DNA of 43,134 nucleotides from an uncultured Rhodospirillales bacterium. GTDB taxonomy: Bacteria; Pseudomonadota; Alphaproteobacteria; CACIAM-22H2. Positions 35,355 to 43,134 of this stretch are shown here, piece by piece (position 1 is the first letter of the stretch; each line of letters starts with the position of its first letter). The DNA lies in contig CAIOSQ010000068.1 in NCBI GenBank assembly GCA_903860935.1, forward strand, positions 1-43,134. The letters run 5' to 3'. A program made the position numbers and the translations under genes. The notes beneath the pieces were generated by a model. That model worked only from the letters and a program-made list of their open reading frames with translations, did no database searches and was not told where the DNA came from.

Positions 35355-37109
35355 GTGAGCGCCGAGATCGATCCCTTCCAGCTTGAAGTCATCCGCCACA
35401 GCTTCGACGCCGTGGCCGAGGACATGTCGCTGACCCTGATGCGCACGGCGCATTCGGGGATCGTCCGCGACTCTCTAGACTTTTCGACCTCGATCTGCGA
35501 CGCGCTCGGGCAGCCCCTGGCGCAGGGCATCTGCACGCCGATGCAACTCGGCAGCTTCTACGACGCGATGCGCAGGCTGATCCGCGACTACGCGGGGCGG
35601 ATCTCGCCGGGCGACGTCTTCATCGCCAACGACCCCTATGAGGCTGCGGGCCAGCACCTGCCCGACATCTACGTCGCCACGCCGGTCTTCGACGGCGACA
35701 GGATCGTCGCCTGGTCGACCACCATTGCGCACCACTCCGATGTCGGCGGCATCGTCGCGGGGTCCAACGCGCTCGGGGCGGAGGAGATCTATCAGGAAGG
35801 GCTGCGGCTGCCGATCGTCAAGTTCGTGGAGGCCGGGCGGCGCAACCAGGCCCTGTGGGACGTCATCGCCATCAATGTCCGCACGCCCGACAAGGTGCTT
35901 GGCGACCTGCAGGCGCAGATGGCGGCATGCATGAGCGGCGAGCGCGAGATGAAGGCGCTGTTCGCGCGCTACGGAACGGATACGGTCCTGCGCTACGCCG
36001 ACCATCTGCACGACTACACCGAGCGCCTGACACGTGCGGAACTGCGCGAGATTCCCGAGGGCACCTACCATTTCACCGACCATATCGACGGCCTGGGCGC
36101 CAACCCCGAGCCAGTCGTGCTTCAGGTCGCCGTGACCATCCGCGATGGATCTGCGCTCGTCGACTGGGAGGGGACCTCGCCACAGGTGAAGGGTGGCATC
36201 AACCCGAGTTTCCCCTTCACCAAGGCCTGTGCCTACACGGCCTTCCGTTCGATCCTGAAGGCCGACCTGCCGACCTGCCACGGATTCGCACGCGCCATCG
36301 AGGTGCGCGCGCCGCTGGGAAGTCTGCTCAATCCGACCTTCCCGGCGCCTTGTGGCGCGCGCGGCATCACCGGCTACCGCATGATCGATTGTCTGCTCGG
36401 CGCGCTTGCGTCGGCTGTGCCCGATCGCGTCACCGCCGACACCAGCGGCGGGTCGACGCTGCCGACGATCGCGGGATATCGCGACGGCAAGGCGTTCGTC
36501 TTCTGCGAGACCTTCATGGGGACCTGGGGCGGGACGTCGGCGCATGATGGTCAGAGCGGCGTGCCGCATATGGGTGCCAACCAGTCCAATGTCCCGATCG
36601 AGATGATCGAGTCCGACTATCCGATCCGGATCGAGCGCTATGGTCTCGTGCCGGATACCGGCGGTCCCGGTCGCTATCGCGGCGGCCTGTCGCTGACGCG
36701 CGAGTACCGCGTGCTGAACGACGAGGCGATCCTGAACATCCGGTCGGACAAGCGGCGCTTTCCGCCGCACGGTCTTTTCGGCGGCGGGACCGGTGCGCCG
36801 TCGCTCAACCTGATCAATCCGGATGCCGAGAACCGGCTTCTGCCGGTGCTGATGACCGAGGTCGAAAAGCTGCGGCGCGGCGATGTCTACCGACACATCA
36901 TGGCCGGAGGTGGAGGCTATGGCGATCCGCTCGACCGCGATCCCGCCGACGTGCTCGCCGACGTGATCGAGGAAAAGGTCAGCCTCGGCCACGCACGCGA
37001 TGCCTACGGCGTCGTCGTCCTGCCAGGGCGTCCACCGTGCGTCGACGATGCGGCGACGCAGGCGTTGCGTGCCCGCCGTCGCGCGGAGGCGACGGGCGCG
37101 GGCGCGTGA
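35355..37109 (+). CDS. hyuB: second hydantoinase B/oxoprolinase family subunit (HyuB-like)
   Basis: 584 aa from a GTG at 35355, supported by AGAGAGG upstream and the typical start IDPFQLEVIRHSFDAVAEDM. The track's start at 35010 is a shadow. Metal-binding and family motifs are RTAHSGIVRDSLDFSTSICD, GDVFIANDPYEAAGQHLPD, TTIAHHSDVGG and a C-terminal VPDTGGPGRYRGGLSLTREY plus MAGGGGYGDPLDRD. It should form the catalytic partner of the upstream HyuA. It is 39 residues longer than the minus-strand HyuB and clearly diverged from it. A 63-nt gap separates it from the DAO-family oxidoreductase. Confidence 0.9.
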   Translation: MSAEIDPFQLEVIRHSFDAVAEDMSLTLMRTAHSGIVRDSLDFSTSICDALGQPLAQGICTPMQLGSFYDAMRRLIRDYAGRISPGDVFIANDPYEAAGQHLPDIYVATPVFDGDRIVAWSTTIAHHSDVGGIVAGSNALGAEEIYQEGLRLPIVKFVEAGRRNQALWDVIAINVRTPDKVLGDLQAQMAACMSGEREMKALFARYGTDTVLRYADHLHDYTERLTRAELREIPEGTYHFTDHIDGLGANPEPVVLQVAVTIRDGSALVDWEGTSPQVKGGINPSFPFTKACAYTAFRSILKADLPTCHGFARAIEVRAPLGSLLNPTFPAPCGARGITGYRMIDCLLGALASAVPDRVTADTSGGSTLPTIAGYRDGKAFVFCETFMGTWGGTSAHDGQSGVPHMGANQSNVPIEMIESDYPIRIERYGLVPDTGGPGRYRGGLSLTREYRVLNDEAILNIRSDKRRFPPHGLFGGGTGAPSLNLINPDAENRLLPVLMTEVEKLRRGDVYRHIMAGGGGYGDPLDRDPADVLADVIEEKVSLGHARDAYGVVVLPGRPPCVDDAATQALRARRRAEATGAGA

Positions 37110-37172
37110 TCGCGCGCGCGACGCCGCGAGACGGATCGTCGCGCGGCATCGTCGTTTCAGGGGGGGCCGAGC

Positions 37173-38339
37173 ATGATTGCATATGATGTCGTCGTCGTCG
37201 GTGCCGGGATCTCCGGCGCGGCGCTCGCGTATTTCCTCAAGAAGGGTGGCGTCGAGCGCGTCCTCGTGCTGGAGCGCGGCGCGCCCGCGTCCGGCGGCAC
37301 GGGCAAGAGCGCCGCGATCGTCCGCCAGCACTACTCGACCCGTCTGATGGCGCGGCTGGCGAAGCGCTCCGTTGACCTGTTCCGCGCGATGCCGGACGAA
37401 CTTGGCCAGGATGGCGGCTACCGACCCGTCGGCTATCTCTTTCTAGCCACTGCCGAGAATGCCGCCGCGGCCAAGACGAACATCGCGATGCAGCGCGGGG
37501 TCGGCATCGACACGACCTGGCTCGACCCCGATGTCCTGGCGGCGCGTAGCCCCTGGCTCGATCCGGAGGGTGTCGCCGGCGCAGCTTTCGAGCCTCTTGG
37601 TGGTTACGCGGATCCGGTGCAATCGGTCGAGGCGTATCTCGCCGCGTTCCAACGCCTGGGCGGCGAGCTTCGCACGCGTACGCCATGCCGGAGGATCCTG
37701 CGCGCCGACGACCGGATCGCCGGCGTCGTCACCGACGACGGGCCGATCACGGCCGGCCTGGTGGTGAATGCGGCGGGTCCCTGGGCCACGGCGCTTGCGC
37801 GCCTTGCGGGCGCGCCGCTCGAGATACGGAGCATCCGTGAGCAGGACACGATCTGGGAGGGACGGTCGGGGCGCGATCTGCCCACCCATTCGATCTCGAA
37901 CTCGCTCGACTCGATCTATGTCAGGCCGCAGGGCGACGGGCGCTACGTGGTCGGGCGCGGCTTTCCCAAGGCGTACGAGGAGGTCGACGAGGATAACTAC
38001 AAGGCGACGACCGACGCCGAATTCGTCTCGGATGTGCAGACGCGGCTTGAGCGGCGCATTCCGCCGATGCAGGGGGCGCGACTGATCCACGCCTATACGG
38101 CGCTCTACGACGTGACGCCGGATTGGTATCCCTTCGTCGGTCCGCGCGGCGATCTCCCGGGCTATGTCGATTTCAACGGTGGCAGCGGCCACGGGTTCAA
38201 GATCGCGCCAGCTCTCGCCGAGGAGCTCGCGTCCTGGCTGATCCGTGGCAGCGTGGCCGAGGATTTCCGTCAACTCGCCCATGATCGCGTCGCCCAGGGA
38301 CGCCTGTTCGTCCAGTCCTATGGCGGCAATCGGGGTTGA
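37173..38339 (+). CDS. DAO-family FAD-dependent oxidoreductase (sarcosine/glycine oxidase-like)
   Basis: 388 aa, typical for D-amino-acid oxidase/sarcosine oxidase-beta relatives. Dinucleotide-binding motif VVVGAGISGAALAYFL (about residues 7-22) and ERGAPASGGTGKSAAIVRQHYS follow each other as in this family. NAAGPWA (about 199-205) and VDFNGGSGHGFKIAPALAEELA near the C-terminus contact FAD. It should oxidise a C-N bond of an amino acid or N-methyl amino acid, giving an imine that hydrolyses. It lies downstream of the second hyuAB pair on the same strand, so the substrate is probably the opened product of that reaction. A G-rich ribosome-binding site precedes the ATG. Confidence 0.85.
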   Translation: MIAYDVVVVGAGISGAALAYFLKKGGVERVLVLERGAPASGGTGKSAAIVRQHYSTRLMARLAKRSVDLFRAMPDELGQDGGYRPVGYLFLATAENAAAAKTNIAMQRGVGIDTTWLDPDVLAARSPWLDPEGVAGAAFEPLGGYADPVQSVEAYLAAFQRLGGELRTRTPCRRILRADDRIAGVVTDDGPITAGLVVNAAGPWATALARLAGAPLEIRSIREQDTIWEGRSGRDLPTHSISNSLDSIYVRPQGDGRYVVGRGFPKAYEEVDEDNYKATTDAEFVSDVQTRLERRIPPMQGARLIHAYTALYDVTPDWYPFVGPRGDLPGYVDFNGGSGHGFKIAPALAEELASWLIRGSVAEDFRQLAHDRVAQGRLFVQSYGGNRG

Positions 38340-38359
38340 TCGGCATGCGCGCCCCGCTG

Positions 38360-39646
38360 TCAGCCGGGCGCGCAGCCGAAGGCCTCGATCGGCTCGGCCA
38401 CGCCTTTGAGCATGTGACGGCCGAGCGGGATGAGGCTGGCGTCGCAGAGTTCCGCGAAGCGGGCCGAGAGGATGAGATCGCGGTCGAGGCTCTTGGCGAG
38501 GGTCTCGAGCCGCGAGACGAGATTGACCCCAGGTCCGATCGCCGTGAAGTCGAGGCGATCCGTACTGCCGATGTTGCCGTGGAACACCTCGCCGACATGC
38601 AGCGCGGCGACGGCGCGCAGCGGATGCGCGTCGGCGAAGGCCGGATCACGATCGAGGGTCGCTGCCCAGCCGATCACGCGCCGCGCCGCGGCCAGGGCCT
38701 GGCGCGCGGGGCGACGGGACAATTCGATGTCGGCGATCGGGAAGATGGCGAGCATGCCGTCCCCCATGAACTTGAGGACTTCGCCGCCTTCTTCATGGAC
38801 GGCGCGGACCTGGCCTTCGAACCAGGCGTTGAGTATTTCCGCGACACGCTCGGCGGGCAGGCGGTCGGTCAGCGGCGTGAAGCCGCGCATGTCGGTCGCG
38901 AGGATCGCGGCACGCAGCGTCTCTCCGGATCCCCGCTTGATCTCGCCCGACAGCACCCGTGGCGCCACCATGGGGCCGAGATAGACGGCGAGCAGATCGC
39001 GCGCCATGCGCTTCTCGGTCGCGAGGGCGAGCGGCGCGGCGAGCGCATCCACGATCAGCGTCAGTCCGGCGATGTCGGCGTCGGAGAAGCCACCCGGGCG
39101 CCGCGTCGCGAAGATGCAGGCCTGGAACAGGCGCTGTCGCCCCGCGGCCGCGATCGATCGCAGCCGCACGGGCATCGCGACATAGTCGCGGTAGCCCTGG
39201 GCGGCGAGGTCGGCGATGACCGGATACGGGAAGGTTGCGGCGTCCGGGTCGATGCGCACGCGCACGGTCTCGCCACGGTCGACCACCGCGGGAAATGGGC
39301 TCCGGCGGAAGGAGTCGCTTTCGAAGACCTGGTGCTCCACGAGCAATTCGTCGGCGTCGGCCGTGTCGCGCCACCACCTGATACCGTAGCCCGAGAATTG
39401 CGGATGCAGCAGGGCGACCGTGACGCCGCAGCGGTCCACCGGCAGGCCTGCAGCGACCATGCGCCAGGACAGGGCATCGATCAGCTTGATCGGGCTGCCG
39501 ATCTCGAGGGCGCGGCCGCCGAGCCATGCGCGTATCGTCTCTACCGTCGCGCTGCGCGGACGCGCGGCCTCCGGACGGCGGTAGCGTCGCCCGTCGAGGA
39601 CGCCGCGGGGGCGCGTCTCGCGCAGGCTGCGGAAATCGTCAGTCAT
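38360..39646 (-). CDS. class III adenylate/guanylate cyclase with N-terminal sensor domain
   Basis: 428 aa. The N-terminal half (about 30-210) resembles the GAF-like input domain found in many alphaproteobacterial cyclases; no membrane helices. The catalytic domain has both metal aspartates (Asp252 in LATDMRGFT and Asp296 in KFMGDGMLAIF), the purine-contact Lys292, a DFTAIGPGVNLVSRLE motif with Asn375 and the transition-state Arg379. All catalytic residues look intact, so cAMP (less likely cGMP) should be made in the cytosol. Its ATG overlaps the LacI-type regulator's stop by 8 nt, so cyclase expression is probably under that regulator. Convergent with the DAO-family gene, 20 nt apart. Confidence 0.88.
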   Translation of the reverse strand: MTDDFRSLRETRPRGVLDGRRYRRPEAARPRSATVETIRAWLGGRALEIGSPIKLIDALSWRMVAAGLPVDRCGVTVALLHPQFSGYGIRWWRDTADADELLVEHQVFESDSFRRSPFPAVVDRGETVRVRIDPDAATFPYPVIADLAAQGYRDYVAMPVRLRSIAAAGRQRLFQACIFATRRPGGFSDADIAGLTLIVDALAAPLALATEKRMARDLLAVYLGPMVAPRVLSGEIKRGSGETLRAAILATDMRGFTPLTDRLPAERVAEILNAWFEGQVRAVHEEGGEVLKFMGDGMLAIFPIADIELSRRPARQALAAARRVIGWAATLDRDPAFADAHPLRAVAALHVGEVFHGNIGSTDRLDFTAIGPGVNLVSRLETLAKSLDRDLILSARFAELCDASLIPLGRHMLKGVAEPIEAFGCAPG

Positions 39647-40682
39647 CGCGACGCTCAGGTGGGGGCTGCGTGCGGACGATCAAGCGGTGCGGCAACGTGG
39701 TCTCGGCGTCCGCATCCGGGGATCCGGCGATGGCGCGCGCGATGGCGGGACCGAAGCTGTCATAGGGGACACGGACCGAGTCCAGCCATGGCGCTACCCA
39801 GTCGTTGAGCGGCGAATCGTCGAAGCCGACCAGGGTCAGGTCGCGTGGCACCGCGAGGCCTTCTTCAAGCAATCGGCGATGCGCGCCGAAGGCGATGAGA
39901 TCGCTGGTGCAGAAGATACCGGTCGGGGCGCGACCGCGTCGCAACAGCACCGACATCGCCTGGTAGCCGATCTCGAGATGCTCGGTGGCGGCGGCGGACA
40001 GGATCGCGCGGGGTGGCAGGGCGCAGCCGAGACGCCGCGCCTCGGCGCGGAAGCCGGCGAGCCGTTCGGCGGTCGCCGAAGAAGACAGGGCGCCGTGCAC
40101 GACCGCGAGGTCGGCGCAGCCGCGCCCGACGAGATGGCGCGCGACCTCCGTCCCCGCGCGGCGATTGTCGATCCCGACGAAGGGCGTCGCGGTGCCATGC
40201 GGCGAGCGGCGGCTCACGAAGACCAGGGTCTCGCCCTCTGCCTGCATGCGCGCAAGGCCAGGGCTCGCCACCGCGCCCAGCAGCACGATCGCGCGCGCGC
40301 GCTGGGCCCGCATGGCGAGCAGGTATTCGTCCTGAAGATCGGGCCGGTCATGGGTGTCGCAGAGGACCATCACGAGGCCATCGGCACGTAGCGCCGCCTC
40401 GGCCGCGGCGGCGATGGCCGCCATCGCGGGGTTGGCGAGGTTCGCCGTGAGCAGGGCGACGATGCGGCTGCTGCGCTGGCGCAGGTCGCGCCCGGCGCTG
40501 ATCGGACGATAGCCGAGTTCGAGGATGGCCTGGCGTACGCGCGCGGTGGTCTCGGCGGAGGCCTTGTTCGCCACTCCGTTGACGACCCGCGACACGGTCG
40601 CGATCGACACACCCGCGCGCGCCGCGACGCTGGCGATCGATGGCTGGCCGTGGGGGTGGCGAGATGCTGGACGGATGGTCAT
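39639..40682 (-). CDS. LacI-family transcriptional regulator
   Basis: 347 aa from the ATG at 40682; a start at 40742 is possible but would abut the palindrome. N-terminal helix-turn-helix with SIASVAARAGVSIATVSRVVNG (about residues 15-36) and the hinge helix region, then the periplasmic-binding-protein-like sensor domain (VALLTANLANPAMAAI, FVGIDNRRAGTEVARHLVG, GIFCTSDLIAFGAHRRL, TLVGFDDSPL). It should bind a sugar or derivative and control the divergent ABC importer and its own operon. A perfect palindrome of LacI-operator type lies upstream. The adenylate cyclase gene follows with an 8-nt overlap. Confidence 0.9.
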   Translation of the reverse strand: MTIRPASRHPHGQPSIASVAARAGVSIATVSRVVNGVANKASAETTARVRQAILELGYRPISAGRDLRQRSSRIVALLTANLANPAMAAIAAAAEAALRADGLVMVLCDTHDRPDLQDEYLLAMRAQRARAIVLLGAVASPGLARMQAEGETLVFVSRRSPHGTATPFVGIDNRRAGTEVARHLVGRGCADLAVVHGALSSSATAERLAGFRAEARRLGCALPPRAILSAAATEHLEIGYQAMSVLLRRGRAPTGIFCTSDLIAFGAHRRLLEEGLAVPRDLTLVGFDDSPLNDWVAPWLDSVRVPYDSFGPAIARAIAGSPDADAETTLPHRLIVRTQPPPERRDD

Positions 40683-40745
40683 CCGCGCAAATGTGGCGAT
40701 TCCGGCCTTGCGCGCAACCGGATCGAACGGATAGCCTCGCATGAG

Positions 40746-40759
40746 GGAAAACGTTTTCC
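40746..40759. promoter_or_regulatory. predicted LacI-family operator
   Basis: Perfect 14-bp palindrome GGAAAACGTTTTCC with a central CG, the form typical of LacI-family operators. It is strikingly AT-rich for this genome and lies between the regulator start and the divergent binding-protein start. Its position would allow repression of both transcripts. Confidence 0.75.
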
Positions 40760-40809
40760 TAAACGCTGCGGCTCGCATGTCCGGGTCGCGCAACCAAGGG
40801 AGGAACGCG

Positions 40810-42090
40810 ATGGGACGATGGAAGGCTATCGGCGGCGCGGTTGCCGGGATCTGGCTCGCCTGCGCGACAGCGGGCGCGCAGACCCTGACGGTGTGGCACG
40901 ACCTGGGTGACAACGGCATCGCGTGGTTCGAGCGCATGAGCGCCGAATTCGCCAAGGAGCGGCCGGGCGCAAGCGTCCGCTCGCTGAGCTTCCCGACCGA
41001 TCAGTGGTTCGGCCGGGTCATCGGCGCGATCAACACGGACACCGCGCCCGACCTGATCTTCAACAACTACGAACGCGTGATCCGCATCCAGACGCAGACC
41101 AGCCGGATGATGGACATGAAGCCGGTGCTGGAGGCGGTGACCGATCGCGGCTTCCTGGGCGAGGACGACCTGCGGGTCGCCACGTTCAAGGACCGCATGA
41201 TCATCATCCCGATGCAGCGGGTGCAGATGGCGCTCGGCATGCGCAAGAGCTGGCTCGACAAGGTCGGCGAGACGTTCCCGGAGACCTGGGACGACGTGAA
41301 ACGCGTGGCGGCGAAGTTCCGTGACGGCGATCCCGACGGCAATGGCCGCGCCGACACGGTGGCGATGGCGCTCCAGGCAGCGAAGCCGCGCGACCTCATC
41401 CACATGCTCGATCTGTTCGTGTTCGGCTCGGGCCTCCGCCACACGCTGGTCGACCCGTCGGGCAAGGTGGTGATCGACCAGCCCGCCCATGCCCAGGTGC
41501 TGGAAGAGTTCCTCAAGACCTACAGCAGCTACCGCTTCGTCGCGCCCGACACGGTCAACCACTCCTTCTCCGAGATGTATCAGGTGATCGAGGGCGGACG
41601 CGCCGGCATGTTCCGCGTCGGCGACTGGAACGTGCGCAAATGGGACCAGCCTGCGGTCCTCAACGGCGATTTCGTCTCCGGTCCCTGGCCGAAATTCGAT
41701 CCCGCCCGGCCCAACGCGGTCGTGATCGGCGGCATGCGTGGAATTGGCATCCCGGAGAACTCGCCCAACAAGCAGCTCGCGATCGAGTTCGCGCGCTTCA
41801 TGCTCGGCAAGGCTGCGCAGCAGGCCTCGCTCGAGACGGTGGGCGCGGCGGTGCGCAAGGACCTCGATGTCTCGAAGCTCTCGGAGCGGTCGCAGTATTT
41901 CGCCCGTGCCGAGGCGCGTCTGGCCGCCTATGACTTCCCGGAATCCGTCCATCCCTGGTACCCGGAGGTCGAGGCTGCCTATCATCGCAAGCTGCTGGCG
42001 GGGATCGCGTCGCCGCCCGCAGACTGGAAGCCCTTCATCGCCGAGACCGCGCGCGAGATGCGCGACATGGTCGCACGGCTGGCGAAGTGA
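40810..42090 (+). CDS. ABC transporter extracellular solute-binding protein, family 1 (sugar type)
   Basis: 426 aa from the ATG at 40810, preceded by GGGAGGAAC; the track's start 23 codons earlier overlaps the operator. A signal peptide (MGRWKAIGGAVAGIWLACATAGA) precedes QTLTVWHDLGDNG. Family 1 features are the hinge regions and APDLIFNNYERVIR, FPETWDDVKRVAAKFRDGDPDGNGRAD and GMFRVGDWN. MalE/UgpB-like binding proteins deliver sugars or polyols to a MalF/MalG-type permease, as here. The substrate is unknown. Under the predicted LacI-type operator. A strong stem-loop separates it from the permease genes. Confidence 0.9.
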   Translation: MGRWKAIGGAVAGIWLACATAGAQTLTVWHDLGDNGIAWFERMSAEFAKERPGASVRSLSFPTDQWFGRVIGAINTDTAPDLIFNNYERVIRIQTQTSRMMDMKPVLEAVTDRGFLGEDDLRVATFKDRMIIIPMQRVQMALGMRKSWLDKVGETFPETWDDVKRVAAKFRDGDPDGNGRADTVAMALQAAKPRDLIHMLDLFVFGSGLRHTLVDPSGKVVIDQPAHAQVLEEFLKTYSSYRFVAPDTVNHSFSEMYQVIEGGRAGMFRVGDWNVRKWDQPAVLNGDFVSGPWPKFDPARPNAVVIGGMRGIGIPENSPNKQLAIEFARFMLGKAAQQASLETVGAAVRKDLDVSKLSERSQYFARAEARLAAYDFPESVHPWYPEVEAAYHRKLLAGIASPPADWKPFIAETAREMRDMVARLAK

Positions 42091-42098
42091 CGTGCATG

Positions 42099-42130
42099 CC
42101 GTCGGTGGCGCGACGACGCGCCACCGACGG
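42099..42130 (+). terminator. perfect 14-bp intercistronic stem-loop (attenuating or stabilising)
   Basis: CCGTCGGTGGCGCG (42099-42112) and CGCGCCACCGACGG (42117-42130) pair perfectly around ACGA, 8 nt after the binding-protein stop. Only TTTCGC follows, so it is not a full intrinsic terminator. Hairpins in this place commonly protect the binding-protein mRNA and reduce permease synthesis, as between malE and malF. Confidence 0.75.
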
Positions 42131-42153
42131 TTTCGCGGTCGCGGGAGGGTGAA

Positions 42154-43044
42154 TTGACGAGCGCGCTCGCCCGCATCTGGCAGGACAGGGTGTTCTACGC
42201 CCTCGTCCTTCCCTTCGCGGCGCTGACCATCCTTTTCGGGATCTGGCCGATCCTGCTTTCTGTCGAGATGAGCTTCACGGCATCGGCGACCGCCCTGCGC
42301 GCGACGCCGACCTATGTCGGTGTCGCCAACTACGTCTCGGTTCTCGCGGATCCGCTGTTCATCGCCTCGCTGACGCGTACGCTCGTCTACACGGGGCTCG
42401 CGGTCGTCGCCAATCTGGCCTTTGCGCTGTCTGCCGCCGCGCTGCTCGACTCTACGCTCCTGCGCCGGGCGAACCTGTTCGTGCGTCTGGCGCTGTTCTT
42501 GCCCGTGGTCACGCCGGACGTCGCCGGCTACGTCGTCTGGCGCTGGCTGTTCGACCGCAGCTTCGGGGCGTTGAACGCGGCGCTCGACGCGCTTGGCCTT
42601 CCGGGTTTCGGCGGATTGTCGGATCCGGGCAGCGTCTTGTGGGCGATCCTGGTCGCCGAGCTCTGGCACCATGCCGGATTCTACATGGTGATCTTCCTCG
42701 CCAATCTCGCCATCCGTGACCGAGCGCTCGAGGAGGCGGCGGCCATCGACGGCGCCTCGGCCGCGCGGCGCTGGGTGCATGTGATCCTGCCCCAGCTGCG
42801 GCCGGCGCTGACCGTCAATCTGGTCTACGCGACGATCCAGTTTCTCAAGACCTTCACGGTCGTCGTGGTGATGACCAAGGGCGGCCCGAACGACCGCACC
42901 AACTTCGTCAGCTACTACGCCTATCAGCTCTTCGACCAGGGCCGGTACGGCGAGGCGACGACCCTGGCGACGATCCTGTTCGCGGTCGTCATCGCGTTGT
43001 CGCTCCTCGCGCTGCGCCTGTCCGACCGGGAGCCAGGGCGGTGA
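42154..43044 (+). CDS. ABC sugar permease, MalF-like
   Basis: 296 aa from a TTG at 42154, supported by GGGAGGG nine nt upstream. Six membrane helices. The cytoplasmic EAA loop reads EEAAAIDGASAARRWVHVILPQLRPAL (about residues 195-221), which docks with the ATPase. The TPTYVGVANYVSVLADPLF segment after the first helix is typical of MalF/UgpA-type permeases. It imports the solute bound by the preceding protein. The stop overlaps the GTG of the second permease (43041-43044). Confidence 0.9.
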   Translation: MTSALARIWQDRVFYALVLPFAALTILFGIWPILLSVEMSFTASATALRATPTYVGVANYVSVLADPLFIASLTRTLVYTGLAVVANLAFALSAAALLDSTLLRRANLFVRLALFLPVVTPDVAGYVVWRWLFDRSFGALNAALDALGLPGFGGLSDPGSVLWAILVAELWHHAGFYMVIFLANLAIRDRALEEAAAIDGASAARRWVHVILPQLRPALTVNLVYATIQFLKTFTVVVVMTKGGPNDRTNFVSYYAYQLFDQGRYGEATTLATILFAVVIALSLLALRLSDREPGR

Positions 43045-43134
43045 GCCGGCCGTCGCGCCTTGCCGTGCTTGCCGCGCACGCGCTCGCCGTGCCGGTGGCG
43101 CTCCTTTTCCTCTATCCCTATTGGTGGATGCTGA
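43041..43134 (+). CDS. ABC sugar permease, MalG-like, partial at right edge
   Basis: GTG start overlapping the MalF-like stop (GTGA). Only 31 codons are visible: VSRPSRLAVLAAH followed by a first membrane helix and FLYPYWWML, which matches the P-x-x-W/F start of MalG-type permeases. The rest, and the expected ATPase, lie beyond the window. Confidence 0.75.
   Translation, partial: MSRPSRLAVLAAHALAVPVALLFLYPYWWML

Noticed and set aside
35475-37331. 618-aa minus-strand ORF over the second hyuB
   Set aside because: Low-complexity Asp/Arg/His-rich translation typical of the antisense frame; no recognisable domain.
40741-40809. Extra 23 residues at the N-terminus of the solute-binding protein
   Set aside because: They would cover the operator palindrome and precede the signal peptide; the ATG at 40810 has a strong ribosome-binding site.

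Overview
The window comes from a GC-rich genome, most likely an alphaproteobacterium. That is inferred from base composition, dense ATGA/GTGA-coupled operons and the families present (alpha-type TPP riboswitch with ykoFEDC, DUF4149, DUF547, DUF3047, class III adenylate cyclase). No rRNA, tRNA, insertion sequence, CRISPR array or prophage gene was recognised. It reads as chromosomal metabolic and sensory DNA.

Layout. (1) 1-5217, minus strand: a peroxiredoxin-like gene, then a tight run of FAD/disulfide oxidoreductase, TVP38/TMEM64 membrane protein, DUF547 protein, membrane-anchored rhodanese and a GT87-like glycosyltransferase with an apparent 1-nt frameshift that runs off the left edge. (2) 5256-5737: decayed remnant of an aldose-1-epimerase-like (DUF4432) gene. 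(3) 5808-10063: RidA-like protein and a divergent glycerophosphodiesterase, then minus-strand DUF3047, isochorismatase-fold hydrolase, DUF4149 and ICMT-like methyltransferase genes. (4) 10153-14645, plus strand: thiamine/choline-kinase-like gene, TPP riboswitch and ykoF-E-D-C, a thiamine-precursor binding protein plus ECF transporter. The second ATPase half of YkoD has lost its Walker A lysine. (5) A PEP-CTERM protein. (6) 15543-20790, minus strand: larC-larE-larB-larA (nickel-pincer cofactor synthesis and a LarA racemase) coupled to a BaiN/HI0933-like flavoprotein. (7) An aldo/keto reductase.

(8) 21857-27966: a sensory island. A PhnD-like periplasmic binding protein and a membrane hybrid histidine kinase (plus strand) face an H-NOX nitric-oxide sensor and its HNOBA-PAS-GAF hybrid kinase (minus strand). 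No separate response regulator with an output domain lies nearby. (9) 28085-38339: two divergent hydantoinase/oxoprolinase operons, one with a threonine-aldolase-like enzyme (minus) and one with a DAO-family FAD oxidoreductase (plus), suggesting catabolism of cyclic amide or N-substituted amino-acid compounds. (10) 38360-43134: a LacI-type regulator and a class III adenylate cyclase (minus) divergent from a sugar-type ABC importer (plus), with a perfect 14-bp palindrome between them and a perfect 14-bp stem-loop between the binding-protein and first permease genes. The second permease runs off the right edge.

The most notable points are the opposed NO-sensing and ligand-sensing kinase modules, the intercistronic TPP riboswitch that carries the ykoF ribosome-binding site, the asymmetric YkoD ATPase, and the LacI/adenylate cyclase/sugar-importer locus. 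All family assignments are from recognised motifs; no database search was run.
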